A stretch of 64,000 nt of DNA from Pictodentalium vernedei (GCA_031216915.1 CM062289.1:57850577-57914576), one strand, 5' to 3'. Counted from the stretch's first letter, positions 33,216 to 43,660 are shown. A program made the numbers and translations. Notes: generated by a model not told the origin, from the sequence alone.

Positions 33216-33608
33216 ATGAAGAAATTGCGAATATTTCGTGTATTTCATTTATTTAAAAGCCAATTGCAGCTAATATTGACCGTGCATTCGATAATTCGTT
33301 TCGGTTTTGACCACACGGCCACGCTGACACTCCGTGACAGCGGTTATGTTTATTGTGATATGCAAATTGGGGGATGGTTTCCGGTGAAGGAGATTTGTCA
33401 CATTTGTCAGTGTAAAACGATAAAAAAAACCACTGATCGACATTGTATTACTATGGTTGGTTGGAAGAAAAAACTAAATTCTCAGCATCGTCCAAGCGCA
33501 CCTTATTTAAAAGCACGAATGCATCATTTTCAACCCATCTTCAATCGGTCCTTTGCAGACATCAAACATACCCGTCTTCAAATTCCATGGTTACTTGGAC
33601 GTAAATAA
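33216..33608 (+). CDS. Unrecognised open frame inside the TTAA element
   Basis: 130 codons from ATG to stop. The middle contains YVYCDMQIGGWFPVKEICHI and CQCKTIKKTTDRHC with several Cys and His, but I cannot match a family. It might be a remnant of the element's own gene or chance. No neighbouring coding exon was seen. Confidence 0.2.
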   Translation: MKKLRIFRVFHLFKSQLQLILTVHSIIRFGFDHTATLTLRDSGYVYCDMQIGGWFPVKEICHICQCKTIKKTTDRHCITMVGWKKKLNSQHRPSAPYLKARMHHFQPIFNRSFADIKHTRLQIPWLLGRK

Positions 33609-34071
33609 CTTCGCAGCGACAGGGGGAAATTAACACACTCAATATAGTTCCAGGTCACTTGGAATATACTTCGTGAAAAAGTGATTTCTGAAGCATTCTG
33701 CTTACTTTGTTATGAATATTGCCTTATTTTATGTGTATCGTCCCGATTTTATACACTCGGTTATTTTTTTTACAAGTGGTTCATGTTGTCTTTCTAGTGC
33801 GCAATAATTCAGATTTTTTGTCAACAAAAATGTTCAGACGGCCTGTAAACACGAGAGGGAATTTCGAACCATATTTTGCAGTTATGACATTAACAGCTCA
33901 AGTACTTGCTGTCACCTGTTTGCAAATACGCTCATACCATTGTCTCGAACAAATAAAGGGCGTGATCACGTCCTTGCATTCTTACGATTGCCCAAATTGA
34001 GTATTTCTGCAAGAACCACATCGTAATCACATGACCGGAAAAACATCGTTGAAACATGGCCACATCCGGAA

Positions 34072-34382
34072 GGGTGCTGGTCAAAACGTCCCCTAACCAA
34101 AACGTCCCCCAAACAAAATTGGTCAAAACGTCCCCCAACATTGGTCAAAACGTCCCCCGGCATTGGTCAAAACGTCCCCCGACATTGGTCAAAACGTCCC
34201 CCAACATTGGTCAAAACGTCCCCGGCATTGGTCAAAACGTCCCCAGACATTGGTCAAAACGTCCCCCGACATTGGTCGAAACGTCCCCCAACATTGGTCA
34301 AAACGTCCCCCTGCATTGGTCAAAACGTCCCCCGGACATTGGTCAAAACGTCCCCCGACATTGGTCAAAACGTCCCCAGATG
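34072..34382 (+). repeat. Left subterminal array of the MULE, about 22-bp units
   Basis: CATTGGTCAAAACGTCCCCC is repeated about 12 times with 1-3 bp changes in length. All frames stay open across it, which creates three overlapping false open frames. Confidence 0.97.
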
Positions 34383-34637
34383 TTTCTTCTTGTTTTAGCG
34401 AATTCAACGAGTTTGTTTCGTTGTGTTTAAATAACATACAGCAAGAAGGCAAAAGTGTGATCATTTATTGAGAATGATTTAAAAAAAAACAACAACAACA
34501 ATTGTAGTTTTGTCTATGTACAGATCTTGAGGATGATTTTTTTATTGTAGTTTTGTCTATGTACATATCTTGAGGATGATTTTTTTTTTACAAAATAAAA
34601 CCAAACAAGAATAAAGGTAAACAATTATACAAACATT

Positions 34638-34900
34638 TTACACCCGTGGACCATTAAGTCTGCTACACCCCTTCAAAAGCTGACCAGGAGAAATGATACC
34701 ATCCTGGAATTTGTCCCATAATATCTGAAGCAGTCCCTGGAGTTCTCGTACATTTCTTCTCTGGTGCCTCCGCAACTTCCCATCTCCAACCAATTTGATC
34801 TGGACTGGAATCAACGATGCCTCCCTGTAAAGCAGTGGAACAAGAACGTAGAAGGGTTTCTTTTGTTCTCCGGCTTTTGCATTCAGTCTGCGGTGCCACC
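34638..34900 (-). CDS. MULE transposase, last exon
   Basis: Acceptor TTATTTCTCTAG (AG at 34902-34901); stop codon at 34640-34638. The exon reads GWHRRLNAKAG, PPFYVLV-like KPFYVLVPLLYREASL, KLRRHQRRNVRELQG and ends CSRLNGPRV. The W-H-x-R-L-N motif with a following PFY-LV block is the conserved C-terminal part of animal MULE-domain transposases (the N-x-x-E-G-W-H-x-x-L-N region). It starts in phase 1. The protein would act in the nucleus, binding the element's ends. Confidence 0.8.
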
Positions 34901-35002
34901 CTAGAGAAATAAATAACCAAAAATTAGTAAAATATTCCATTTTAGTGCCTCACTATTTTGTTTGGGGAAGGGGCTAACAAAAAAAATGGTTGATGTAATT
35001 AC

Positions 35003-35086
35003 CTGTCAACAGACGTTGAGATAGAGAACAAATATATGAGGAGGAAATGCGAGCATTCACAGCTCGGAGATGTGGGAAAATGGTAA
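35003..35086 (-). CDS. MULE transposase, candidate penultimate exon
   Basis: Acceptor TTTTCTTAG (AG at 35088-35087), donor GTAATT at 35002. In the phase that joins the last exon it is open and begins TIFPHLRAV, reminiscent of the IFP segment ahead of the W-H-x-x-L-N motif, but the following residues do not match what I expect of the family. It may be a real exon, a decayed one, or a chance pair of splice sites. Confidence 0.4.
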
Positions 35087-35211
35087 CTAAGAAAACGTCA
35101 AAAGTATTGAGCTGTCAAGAAGACCGGGGGCTTGACAATTTATTTCCTATTCACATATGCGGGGTGGATTACCACAAAAATACGATAGGAATAGCTGTTT
35201 TCAAGTACCCA

Positions 35212-35365
35212 TAAACCCTTTACATAGCATATCGGGAAAATCCGTCCGCGTAACACAGATATTTTTTCATTTTTTCTTCATAAACCATACCTTACGATCG
35301 CCCATTGGAACGAGCTCATTGAGCTCGTTCCAATGAGGGGCCATAAGCTATGGTTTGGAAGGAAA
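35212..35365. repeat. TTAA-type MITE fragment inside the MULE
   Basis: AAACCCTTTACATAGC, then CATTGGAACGAGCTCATTGA / GCTCGTTCCAATGAGGGGCC, as in the TTAA family at 61 kb; the right end is lost. Confidence 0.75.
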
Positions 35366-35759
35366 GATATTTAGCGACTGGTTAATATATAAGTTGAGTA
35401 TCGAATGATCTAATGCCGACAATAGTGTCCTGGAGCAATTTCTATCGAACCTGTTTCCCGATTTAGCTCCGAATTGTGCGAACTTCAGCCACACACGTGG
35501 TTTCGTCATCACTTAATCTGCAGCGGTTACTAATTACCGATTTGCATATTACAGAGTTGTCGTTCTTGGCGTAAGGTATCCTTGGTTTGCTTGCTCACTT
35601 CAGTGATTAGAACAATGGAGTTTGTACTTTTTTACTTTTGACTGTTCTGTCTGTCCTAGCTAAAGTAGTGGTGTGGACTCTGTCGGGGTCGCGGTAGTGC
35701 CGAAATGTGTGCCCATAGGCTTGTTAACCCAAGCTGGCAGTGTTTGTAATGTGGCATTT

Positions 35760-36072
35760 CATTTTTCTTCTCCCCCCCCCCCCTCCCCCAACCTCACTTC
35801 TCTTGCAAAGTTGATTACCCATCAGCTTTCTTCTCTTTCTTTTTTTCCTCTTCTCTAACTTTGTACATACACAAAACTGTATCAATATATATACACACGT
35901 TTTGTTTCGCTATTACATATACATTCATGTAACTACTTGTAAACATGTTATAATTTGAAATTGTAAACGTATTTGAAGGAATGGATATACTTTAAGTGCT
36001 GGGCACTTGTTATCCAACCCTTTTTTGCTGATTATAAACAAATAAAATATGTTTAATCTAATCTAATCAAGT
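35760..36072 (+). mobile_element. LINE-like 3' tail in the MULE gene
   Basis: A T/C-rich start, then ATAAACAAATAAAATATG and the tail TTTAATCTAATCTAATC. Such (TAATC)n tails close LINEs of the CR1/L2 type. The 5' limit is uncertain (35560-35760). It lies between transposase exons, where I would expect the catalytic core, which I do not find. Confidence 0.6.
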
Positions 36073-36116
36073 AATTTGAACTAAAAGGCTGAAATTCAAA
36101 GACAGAATGAACGTAC

Positions 36117-36238
36117 CATGTTTTGGCTCTTGCAAGTAGATCAAGTTGTGCTTGTGTGGCGAACACAACATGCCTCTGATCGTCATCAGTCCATATATCT
36201 TTTAATAAGAAATTTCTTGGAAGGTAATCCACTGCAAG
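36117..36238 (-). CDS. MULE transposase, internal exon upstream of the catalytic core
   Basis: Acceptor AATTTCCAG (AG at 36240-36239), donor GTACGT at 36116. The exon reads LAVDYLPRNFLLKDIW and RHVVFATQAQLDLLARAKTW. The pattern F-L-L-x-D ... F-A-T-x-x-x-L-x-x-L-A-x-A-x-x-W is the block that precedes the first catalytic Asp (DGTF) in animal MULE transposases. It starts in phase 0, as the exon at 36466 requires, and ends in phase 2 inside the Trp codon. The DGTF exon should follow but was not found. Confidence 0.85.
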
Positions 36239-36465
36239 CTGGAAATTTTAAAAAAAGAGTAAGTTGTACATCTCCACCAACAAAAACAACCTGAAAATCA
36301 CTAGTATTCTTACCAACATAAAATAAATATTCTATCGATACTCAACTTTAATTTATATAACAACGAATCTGTTAAGAGAGCCGATTATAACAAATTTGAT
36401 GTTCAATGTTCTGGAGTTAAGTGAATAGGGTGCGAACAAAGTGGCAGAGCGATTTTAATAATTAC

Positions 36466-36545
36466 CTCAAATAGCAAATTTTGTGGTTCAGCCGGCCGCA
36501 TGTTCTCCCTCACACGATTTGCAACCCGTATGTGGTACATAGCGA
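36466..36545 (-). CDS. MULE transposase, 3' part of an upstream exon
   Basis: The donor GTAATT at 36465 closes a segment reading RVANRVRENMRPAEP then QNLLFE. N-R-x-R-x-x-x-R-P-x-E-P joined to the next exon (LAVDYLP) is the expected order in the family. The 5' border is unclear: at 36545-36600 a short repeat (CTATGTACC several times) and a palindrome (36590-36705) intrude, so the exon is probably cut. Confidence 0.65.
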
Positions 36546-36589
36546 CCGGTACATAGAGACAGTGGTACATAGCGAACCGGTATTCAGGC

Positions 36590-36705
36590 AGTGGCTATTT
36601 CACGGGTGCCCTTGAAATAGCCAAAGGAATATATTGACTATTTCCCGAGCACCCGTGAAGTAGTCAATATCTACTCCTTTGGCTATTTCACAGGCTCTCT
36701 CTTGG
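36590..36705. repeat. Double palindrome
   Basis: GGCTATTTCACGGGTGC ... GCACCCGTGAAGTAGTC and CCAAAGGAATATATTGAC ... GTCAATATCTACTCCTTTGG interleave to give two foldbacks. Confidence 0.85.
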
Positions 36706-37066
36706 GTTATGGATAAGATATGAAATATGAAATAAAATTTACATCCGATTTTTAGGCTTACAATAAGCAAAATACATGACAAATAACTGCTTACGGGACA
36801 AGGCAGTAAAATAATTTAACCCCGGTATGGGACATGACTTTCCGGGCCGCTTTCATAAACAATTTTTATTTCTTTGCTGAGAGTAGCAATGAATTTAACC
36901 CCTGGACAATTTTTATTTCTTTGCTGTCTTTCTGACATAATTTGAAACATGGCGAGAAAAGCGAGCTTTGACGAGTTTTCTAAATTTAAATTTTAAACGG
37001 GAAGGAGTATGAGATTCTATTTATCAGCTAATCCGATAAATTGTCATATTTTGCCGATGTCGGCTA

Positions 37067-37235
37067 TTAAACCTTTACCCAAAGCTAATAGCAGACAACA
37101 CTTGTAAAACGAATTCTCGTATAACTAAAAAGACTTTTTTGCTTCCAAAACATAGCTTATGACCCCTCATTGGAACGCTCTTGTTCCAATGAGAGGTCAT
37201 AAGTTATGTTTTGAAAGCAAAAAAAATCAGAATAT
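37067..37235. repeat. TTAA-type MITE, truncated copy in the MULE
   Basis: AACCTTTACCCAAAGCTAAT, CATAGCTTATGACCCCTCAT and the inverted ATGAGAGGTCATAAGTTATG; right end missing. Confidence 0.75.
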
Positions 37236-37778
37236 ATAAAAAAAAAACAACACACAAACACACCAGTGGTCAGTAGGCCCCCTATTGACGCCAAACAACT
37301 ACACTCTATTATCTTATTGTTTGCTTTAGAATATAACATAAGAGGTGTGCACATGCTGTAACTGTAAGAAGACGTGTTGTAACTGTCATTATCTTATCGG
37401 AGGTTTTCAGTCGTGAAAGCGATATAATTCGCACCTCTATATTTGTGACACAAAGTGTGAGGTGTATGTAATCTTGTGTCCCGTTATGACGGTAGTTACA
37501 GAACATAGATGCGATTAGGACGCCTTCATAACGGTAAATGGCTTTGCTTGAAACAGTATGAATTGTGTGGCCATCGGTGAGAATTTGATTAGATCGGAAG
37601 TGATGTAACTGCAGAAACTCCCCGTGGGAGTCCCGGGAAGTGAGGCAGTACTTGTTTACTATGGTAAACAAGTTCTCTTCTTTACTGGTAAAAAAAGACC
37701 CAGTCACCATTGCTTGGGGTGGTAGTCCTGTAAAATGGGCTGGATGGGGTATAAACGATTAAAATGTAATTTACTAAC

Positions 37779-37878
37779 CTGTTCCGCAAGTTCTATGTGT
37801 CCATTCCTTGCACTGGTTGCATTCTATGGCATGTTGGTTTCTCCGAACGGTTTTATCACACTTTGTACACTTACCCAT
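37779..37878 (-). CDS. MULE transposase, first coding exon with zinc finger
   Basis: The ATG at 37878 follows CCACC, a good start context. It encodes MGKCTKCDKTVRRNQHAIEC then NQCKEWTHRTCGT, with donor GTTAGT at 37778, phase 1. The spacing C-x2-C-x12-C-x2-C-x4-H-x2-C matches the first part of a PHD-type finger (C4HC3); the last Cys pair would be in the next exon, which I did not find. PHD-like fingers occur in several transposable-element proteins. It could also be a captured host exon. Confidence 0.72.
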
Positions 37879-37939
37879 GGTGGATTTAGAGCAATCATTC
37901 GAATCGAATTGATCGAATTCGAATGAATGAAAGTAACCA

Positions 37940-38537
37940 GAATGTTCATCCTTTATAGTTTTAACTCAAATGCAATCAAAACACGACCCTGAGCAAGTGC
38001 TAAAGTAGTCTTTTTGATATCATATAGATTACTACTGAAGTTTCAGCCTTTTGTTAGATGGTGTGCGAAGTCCAACATGTCACACCTCTCCAGAATGACT
38101 GAAACAACATGACAGTTATTAGAAACCGAAATTTCTTGCTGACAGACAATGGAGTGCGAGAAATATTATAATCCCTACTATTTAGATATAAAAAATGTCC
38201 ATCTTTCAAATAAGCCACCATAGAAAACCAGCTAAGGTCGACAAATTGTTGAAACAATATGGACAGATATGTCAGAAATATTTTGCAGACAAAAATCTTG
38301 ACAATTCACAGACAGGTCGATGCTAAAAACCTGTATTATGGATGCCTAATAGTTTTAATCGCTATGGATTTGTTTTCATAATTCTCTCTCATTCTCTTCA
38401 TCCATGCATGTCTCAGACGCGATTTCCTGGCTCCTGCGGTATATTTCGACTCACATTTCCGCCAAATTTACCATGAGTGTTTGTTCACAGAATCTTCACT
38501 AGAATAAGTGTTCCTGAAAATCTTGCATAAAGAATAT

Positions 38538-38580
<43 letters not shown>

Positions 38581-39238
38581 AGATTGAGGTTTTTTTTTTG
38601 GGGGGGGGGCAAGATTGAGGTTTTTTTTTGGGGGGGGGGGGCAGTTGCCCCCCGTGCACCCCCATAGCTACGTGCCTGGCCTGACCCCATCTTCCTCTCC
38701 TCATCTATCCCACTATCGCCCATGCTTTGAATAATCTTTCTTTTGGGACTCTCTGACCAATGGCCCGAGAGAGGCTGGGGCGGGGGGACGAGTTTTGGGG
38801 AATGTTGTGATATCAAAATTAGGGGACGTGGGCAGGGACTTCCTTAGAAAATTGAGACGGGGGGGGGGGGGGGGTGCGGCTCCTCAAATTTCCAACTTTT
38901 GAAATTTGAGCCTTAAAATTTCCAATTTTTGATGATCGGTTTTGAGAAGGAATGTCCTCTCGACTTATGTACATTGGGAGAGTGGGAAGATACACCCCAC
39001 CCCTGTCTCAACTTAACTGGATGTGGGGTACGTTTTTCATTTAAACAACATTTATTCATGAGAGAATATGATGCATACATATAATAAACTACAACATGAT
39101 TGTCGTACAGAGTGCGTAATACACTGGTATGTGTTAAAGTAACGAGTCAAGAACGAGATTTGTTGAAAGGATTCAGCACTAGGCTTTTAGCTTGTATAAG
39201 CTGATAGTAGCTGCAAACACCAAAGTCGAGGGGGGCGA
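37940..39238. other. 5' interior of the MULE, G-rich simple sequence
   Basis: G runs of about 34, 10 and 12 bases lie at 38547-38641 separated by AAGATTGAGGTTTTTTTT, and another at 38861-38875. No exon recognised. Confidence 0.6.
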
Positions 39239-39558
39239 CCAAACTGAGGTGTTTTGACCAATGTTGAGGGACGTTTTGACCAAAGTCGGGGGACGTTTTG
39301 ACCAATCTGAGGTCTGGGGGACGTTTTGACCAATATTGGGGGACGTTTTGACCAATGTTGGGGGACTTTTTGACCAAAGTCGGGGGACGTTTTGACCAAA
39401 GATAGGGGACGTTTTGACCAAATTTAGGGGACGTTTTGGTGGGGATGTTTTGACCAATGCTGGGGGACGTTTTGACCAACGTTAGGGGACGTTTTGACCA
39501 GAGTTAGGGGACGTTTTGGTGGGGACGTTTTGGTTAGGGGACGTTTTGACCAACACCC
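39239..39558 (-). repeat. Right subterminal array of the MULE, about 22-bp units inverted
   Basis: GGGGGACGTTTTGACCAA is repeated about 13 times, the inverted equivalent of the left array; spacers vary (ATGTTG, AGTCGG, TCTGAGG). Confidence 0.97.
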
Positions 39559-39924
39559 CATCCGGAACATCAAAAATTTGTGTTGATGTTATTACATTCA
39601 AACGTCAAAACCCACCAGAGTGTGTGTCAAAAAAATGCTTTCTCCGAGTCTGTAGTATGTTATCATTATATTGAGGAGAAGGCTTTCGAATTACCGATTA
39701 TTTTGTGGTTTTACCGGTTCGTTACTTATGCCATTTGCAAATTAATCTTCTTCAAAATCATAAAATTCACTTTTTTTCCTGAAAAAAAATATATGTACCT
39801 TTTCTATGCACTTTACTCATTATTTTGATATATAATTTGCCTTTCCTTATTTCTCTTATCTGTTTCTCAGGCATTGGGAAAAATGTCAAAAAATTGACCA
39901 AAGTTAGGTTGGACGACCCCTTAA

Positions 39925-40627
39925 GGAAAATTGAAATTTTTGTTCTCTATTGGTAATTTTGGCGCATGAATACAAACTAATGGCAAGGTCGATCCATGTA
40001 AACAAATTGATTGCTTCAGTTGGTGAGGGAAGAATATTTACACAGAACAGACAATCAATGCAATTTGCCTCTATTAGTGTGCTTCCCTTGAGATATATAG
40101 ACAATCAGAATTTAAGCAGTGGCATTGTCATGAGAATTTAAGGTACATATGGCGAGATCTTTTGTCGCAATGTTGCCCACAACCTTCAGTGTTTTGAATT
40201 TCCCACCGTAAACATGGCGGACACTTTTGAGACTGAAACGACCCAGGTTGACAACGTGCTTAGTCCTATCTTCGATGTGTTTTATTAAAAATTAAGACTC
40301 AACTGCTGCAGTACATTATTGATAGTTCACGTTGGTTGTTCATTGGAAGGTGAGGCGTCTCGCTATTTTTTGAAAACCTGCCCATGCCATTTCCGACTTT
40401 TTGACAGTATACATTTTCTAATGTCTCCAAATGTCTCGTAAATTTGTTAAATGCATATTTTGCGGGTCCCATCACGTTCTATGTGACATGAGCATTCCCC
40501 CCAACCCTGGTATCCAAGGACAAGGCTGCTTCGTTGCCAAGTTATTGTTCAATGACATGTTCACACTTTTCTGTGTTTCTGGCTTCCATGTTGGCAGCCA
40601 TGACTTTAGAATCACTTTAACCGAAAA
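39925..40627. other. Unassigned stretch
   Basis: A short frame at 40214-40288 begins in good start context (AACATGGCGGACACTTTTGA) but stops after 24 codons with no donor seen. No support for a gene. Confidence 0.4.
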
Positions 40628-41792
40628 TTAGAGGTTGCGTGCCATTGGTATGCATGAGGCTGGAGTCACTGTAGCCACTATTTACCGTCTCATTGGAAGG
40701 TATAGAACCACTGGATCTACTGCCGACCGACCGCGTTCAGGTCGACCAAGAGTTACGACCCCTGCACAAGACTGACACATCAGGACGTCTCACTTGCGGG
40801 ATCGCTTCCTTCCAACGACGAGGACAGCAGCAATTACTCCTGGTAGAACTAGCAACAGAATCAGTGCACAAACTGTCCGCAACACACTCGCTGAACACGG
40901 CATCCGAAGTAGGCGTCCATACCAACAACCAGTCCTTACCCAACGTCATCGTACCGTCAGAATGTAATGGGTACGTCCGCGTGCTCGCTGGACTCAGCAG
41001 CGTTGGAGCACAGTTCTTTTTAGTGATGAATCATGATTTTGTCTACGGCGCGCTGATGGTAGGGCAAGAGTGTATCGCAGACGAGTAGAACGGTTTTCTG
41101 ATGCTTGCGTGCGGGAATGCGACCTTTTCGGCGGGGGTAGTGAAATGGTTTGGGCAGGAATTTCCTTGCACCATCGAACGCAGTTCATCTTCATCGATGG
41201 TAATCTGAATGGACAGCGATATAGGGACGAAATTCTCAACGCTGTTGTTGTCCCATTGTTCAACGCCAACGTCGGATTGCAGTTATTCCAGCAAGACAAT
41301 GTCCGATGTCACGTCTCGCGCATCTGTCGTGATTTTCTTGAGGAGCAGAGCATCGACCTTCTTCCCTGGCCCCCACTTTCGCCAGATCTGTCGCCAATCG
41401 AGCATCTTTGGGATGAATTGGACCGTCGGGTAAGACTTCATGATCTTCAGGCGATTTGGGTAGTGTTCTAGGGCAGGAGTGGAACGCAACACCACAGGGT
41501 GATATCCAGAGACTTATCAGGTCCATGCGCCGTCGATGTCTTCCCTTCCAAAAGGCAAACGGTGGACATGCACGTTATTGACTGCATGTGTGAACTTTTC
41601 ATTTCACCCCATGTCTGAATTGCTGCGTCCTGACGTGACGCTGGCAACAGTAAGAACATGAAATTCTGCAAATTCATACAGCTAGACTCGAAATATGAAT
41701 TTTCAATAATTTGTTTGTGATTAAAGTCGATAATACTAAAAACAATTGCCCCTCAAAGTTTATAAAACTTTCTTTTTTGACTCAGTATACAG
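40628..41792 (+). pseudogene. Tc1-like family A transposase, long degenerate copy
   Basis: The 5' end is cut at AGAGGTTGCGTGCCATTGG. N-terminal fragments match 16018-16406. Later frames give RRRVERFSDACVRECDLFGG, IDGNLNGQRYRDEILN, QQDNVRCHVSRICRDFL and SPDLSPIEHLWDELDRRVR, with DD34E spacing kept. A stop replaces Arg in PAQD(stop)HIRTSHLRDR and several frame changes occur. The right terminal repeat at about 41762-41790 (ACTTTCTTTTTTGACTCAGT) matches the family end. Dead copy. Confidence 0.9.
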
Positions 41793-41799
41793 GATTTAT

Positions 41800-42620
41800 C
41801 TGTTCTACAGTCTCTCAGGTGGCGGAAATCGCACATTGTTGTTATATCAAACATGTTTCTATTTACATTTGCATTTTTCAAAACTCACCAGATTCACATC
41901 AGTTCACAAAAACACATTATTGTATAGCTTGAACCCTGTGTAGGCTCAGGTATAATATTGGCTGCGAAAAAGGGAACTTGTTTTTGTTGTGACTCAAGAA
42001 GAGCAAACCTTGTCTTTGTTTTTGTTATGGAAATTACTGCATAGCAGGATAGCTATCAAAAAGACTTTTCTTTTTGTTAAATCAGACTTTTTTGTTTTTG
42101 TTGAAATAAAAGTTAATATTTTCATTTTTGTTCATTTTGAAAAACCAATCCCACCAAGCTATTATGCCTCATTATACAGTATTATATGTTCAAGGCTTCA
42201 TTTTACAGAATAATCCATAAAAACAAAACCATCGAATATGAATGAATTAGGTTGTCAATGGATATTTTAGTCGACTTCACAAGAAAATTGTCAGACAATT
42301 TTTTTCCGTTCAGTATCGGACACCCATCCGCATCCAAAAGTCATTTTTTTGATGAAATTCTCTAATATTTTTCACATTAACTCTTTTGGCACGGAATAAT
42401 CTGAGAAACAGAATTCTTAGCGCCTAATATTCATCAAGAATTTTACAAAAAGTATAGGTTGTTAGACTAAATGTTATTATTTTAAAAGATGTTCTGATGA
42501 TCTCATTGACAGTTTTTCAAATGATTCCCTATATATTTAAATGGCACCTTTATACTTTCAAGGGACGATATCGTTGTTCATGGATAGGACATAAATTGTG
42601 CACGAAACATAGGAAAACGT
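41800..42620. other. Unassigned intronic stretch
   Basis: A/T-rich, no gene or repeat end recognised. Confidence 0.45.
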
Positions 42621-42632
42621 ATGTTTGTTCAA

Positions 42633-42877
42633 CCCTTCACCGAACGAATCGGCCGCATCACACCCCCGCGTAATATGCAACTTCAGCAGTTGAAAAAATA
42701 TTATTTTTCAAAAAATTTCAACAAAACCATATCATGTGACCCCTCGTTGGAACGAGCTCGTCGAGCTTGTTCCAACGAGGGGTCACATGATATGGTTTTG
42801 TTGAAATATTTTGAAAAATTTGAAAACAATGATATTTAAAATAATAAATTTTGATATCGTCTGCGTTGGGTAAAGGG
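42633..42877. mobile_element. TTAA-type foldback MITE (subfamily a)
   Basis: Left CCCTTCACCGAACGAATCGG, centre CATATCATGTGACCCCTCGT and its inverted copy, right CGTTGGGTAAAGGG followed by TTAA at 42878; the left flank is degraded (TTCA). Confidence 0.88.
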
Positions 42878-43388
42878 TTAAAAGCACTTGGAAATGGACA
42901 CACCATGTTGGCTAAAATGACTACAGTAGTACATTTCCGCGGTTTGCCGTCTGTCGACTTTAGTCGCCTGTCACGCCAAAAGAGTTAAGGGGGTTACTCT
43001 TGTTAACAATGCTTCTAAATAGGCTTTTATCGTCAACTGATGACATTTTGTTGGTGTAAGATGCCATAATAGTGAAAAAGGAAAAAAATTACATTAACTA
43101 TTTACACATATTTTTTGGCACTTGACTACCCACCCACACCCACCTATGTTCACGCAATTTTTTCGCCCCCCCCCCCCCCCTCCCCCAACGCTTTAGTTGA
43201 AAAATAAAGGTGAAAAACTTGAGTAGCTAGTTTTGTGAAGGCGTTGTCCGGCTATTGCCGTCATGTTTGGTAAATGTTCAAAGTCCAAATGATGATATAC
43301 CATTGACGTCCTTGACATTATATGCTTTTAATAATATACTGTTATATCACACAATGGGAAGATCTCTGCATATTATTCGAACAGTTAA

Positions 43389-43629
43389 CCCCTTACCTAC
43401 GAATCGAACGCATCCGGCCATGTAATATACAAATTGAGCAAAAAATATGTTTTAAAAAATTTCAACAAAACCATATCATGTGACCCCATAATGAAACGAG
43501 CTCATCGAACTCGTTCCATTAAAGGGTCACGTGATATGGTTTTGTTGAAAAATTTTCAAAAAATTTAAAAAACAGTATTTAAAATAATTATTTTTTTATT
43601 TTGATGTCGTGTGTGTGTGAGGTAAAGGG
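43389..43629. mobile_element. TTAA-type foldback MITE (subfamily a)
   Basis: TTAA at 43385, CCCCTTACCTACGAATCG, then AACAAAACCATATCATGTGA mirrored by TCACGTGATATGGTTTTGTT, ending GGTAAAGGG with TTAT. It lies only 31 bp from the CTLD exon donor at 43661. Confidence 0.9.
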
Positions 43630-43660
43630 TTATTGGTTTGGTAAATATTACATATATTAC

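Larger units (their letters stand above)
34072..39558 (-). mobile_element. Mutator-like element (MULE), complete ends, 9-bp target duplication
   Basis: 5487 bp. The ends match over about 38 bp with one mismatch: GGGTGCTGGTCAAAACGTCC on the left, GGGTGTTGGTCAAAACGTCC on the reversed right, both continuing CCTAACCAAAACGTCCCC. The flank CATCCGGAA occurs at 34063-34071 and 39559-39567. A perfect 9-bp duplication plus a MULE-family protein inside identify the superfamily. The ends extend inward as arrays of a 22-bp repeat. The gene on the minus strand has at least four recognisable exons. A LINE tail and several foldback elements are nested inside. Confidence 0.95.
31269..39920. mobile_element. 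TTAA-flanked element with 27-bp terminal inverted repeats, host of a MULE
   Basis: The left end at 31269-31295 starts GGGGACGTCCAACC and runs to CTTTGGTCAA; the right end at 39894-39920, reversed, is the same with one mismatch (GGGGTCGTCCAACC). TTAA flanks both sides (31265-31268 and 39921-39924). Without the MULE and its 9-bp duplication the element is about 3.16 kb. TTAA duplications are made by piggyBac and by Sola3-type transposases; I recognise neither transposase inside, though 33216-33608 (+) is an unassigned open frame of 130 codons. Probably non-autonomous or decayed. Confidence 0.82.

Noticed and set aside
34072..34382. CRISPR array
   Set aside because: Short repeats with no unique spacers of constant length, in a eukaryotic intron, and mirrored at the other end of a transposon.
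34056..34471. Three overlapping frames with GQNVPRHWSKRP-type repeats (and 39147-39479 on the other strand)
   Set aside because: The 22-bp MULE end repeat is open in several frames at once; no codon bias, and the same text appears in inverted orientation at the other end.
37309..37710. 133-codon minus-strand frame as a further MULE exon
   Set aside because: No family motif, no convincing splice borders, and it includes a foldback (CTTGTTTAC/GTAAACAAG).
38468..38816. Proline/lysine-rich minus-strand frames
   Set aside because: They translate poly(G) runs and A/T spacers; low complexity only.
34072..39558. The inverted 22-bp arrays as independent minisatellites
   Set aside because: Their outer borders match each other and are flanked by the same 9-bp sequence, so they are ends of one element.
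40214..40288. First coding exon starting ATGGCGGACAC
   Set aside because: Good start context, but it stops after 24 codons without a donor, and no downstream exon was found.
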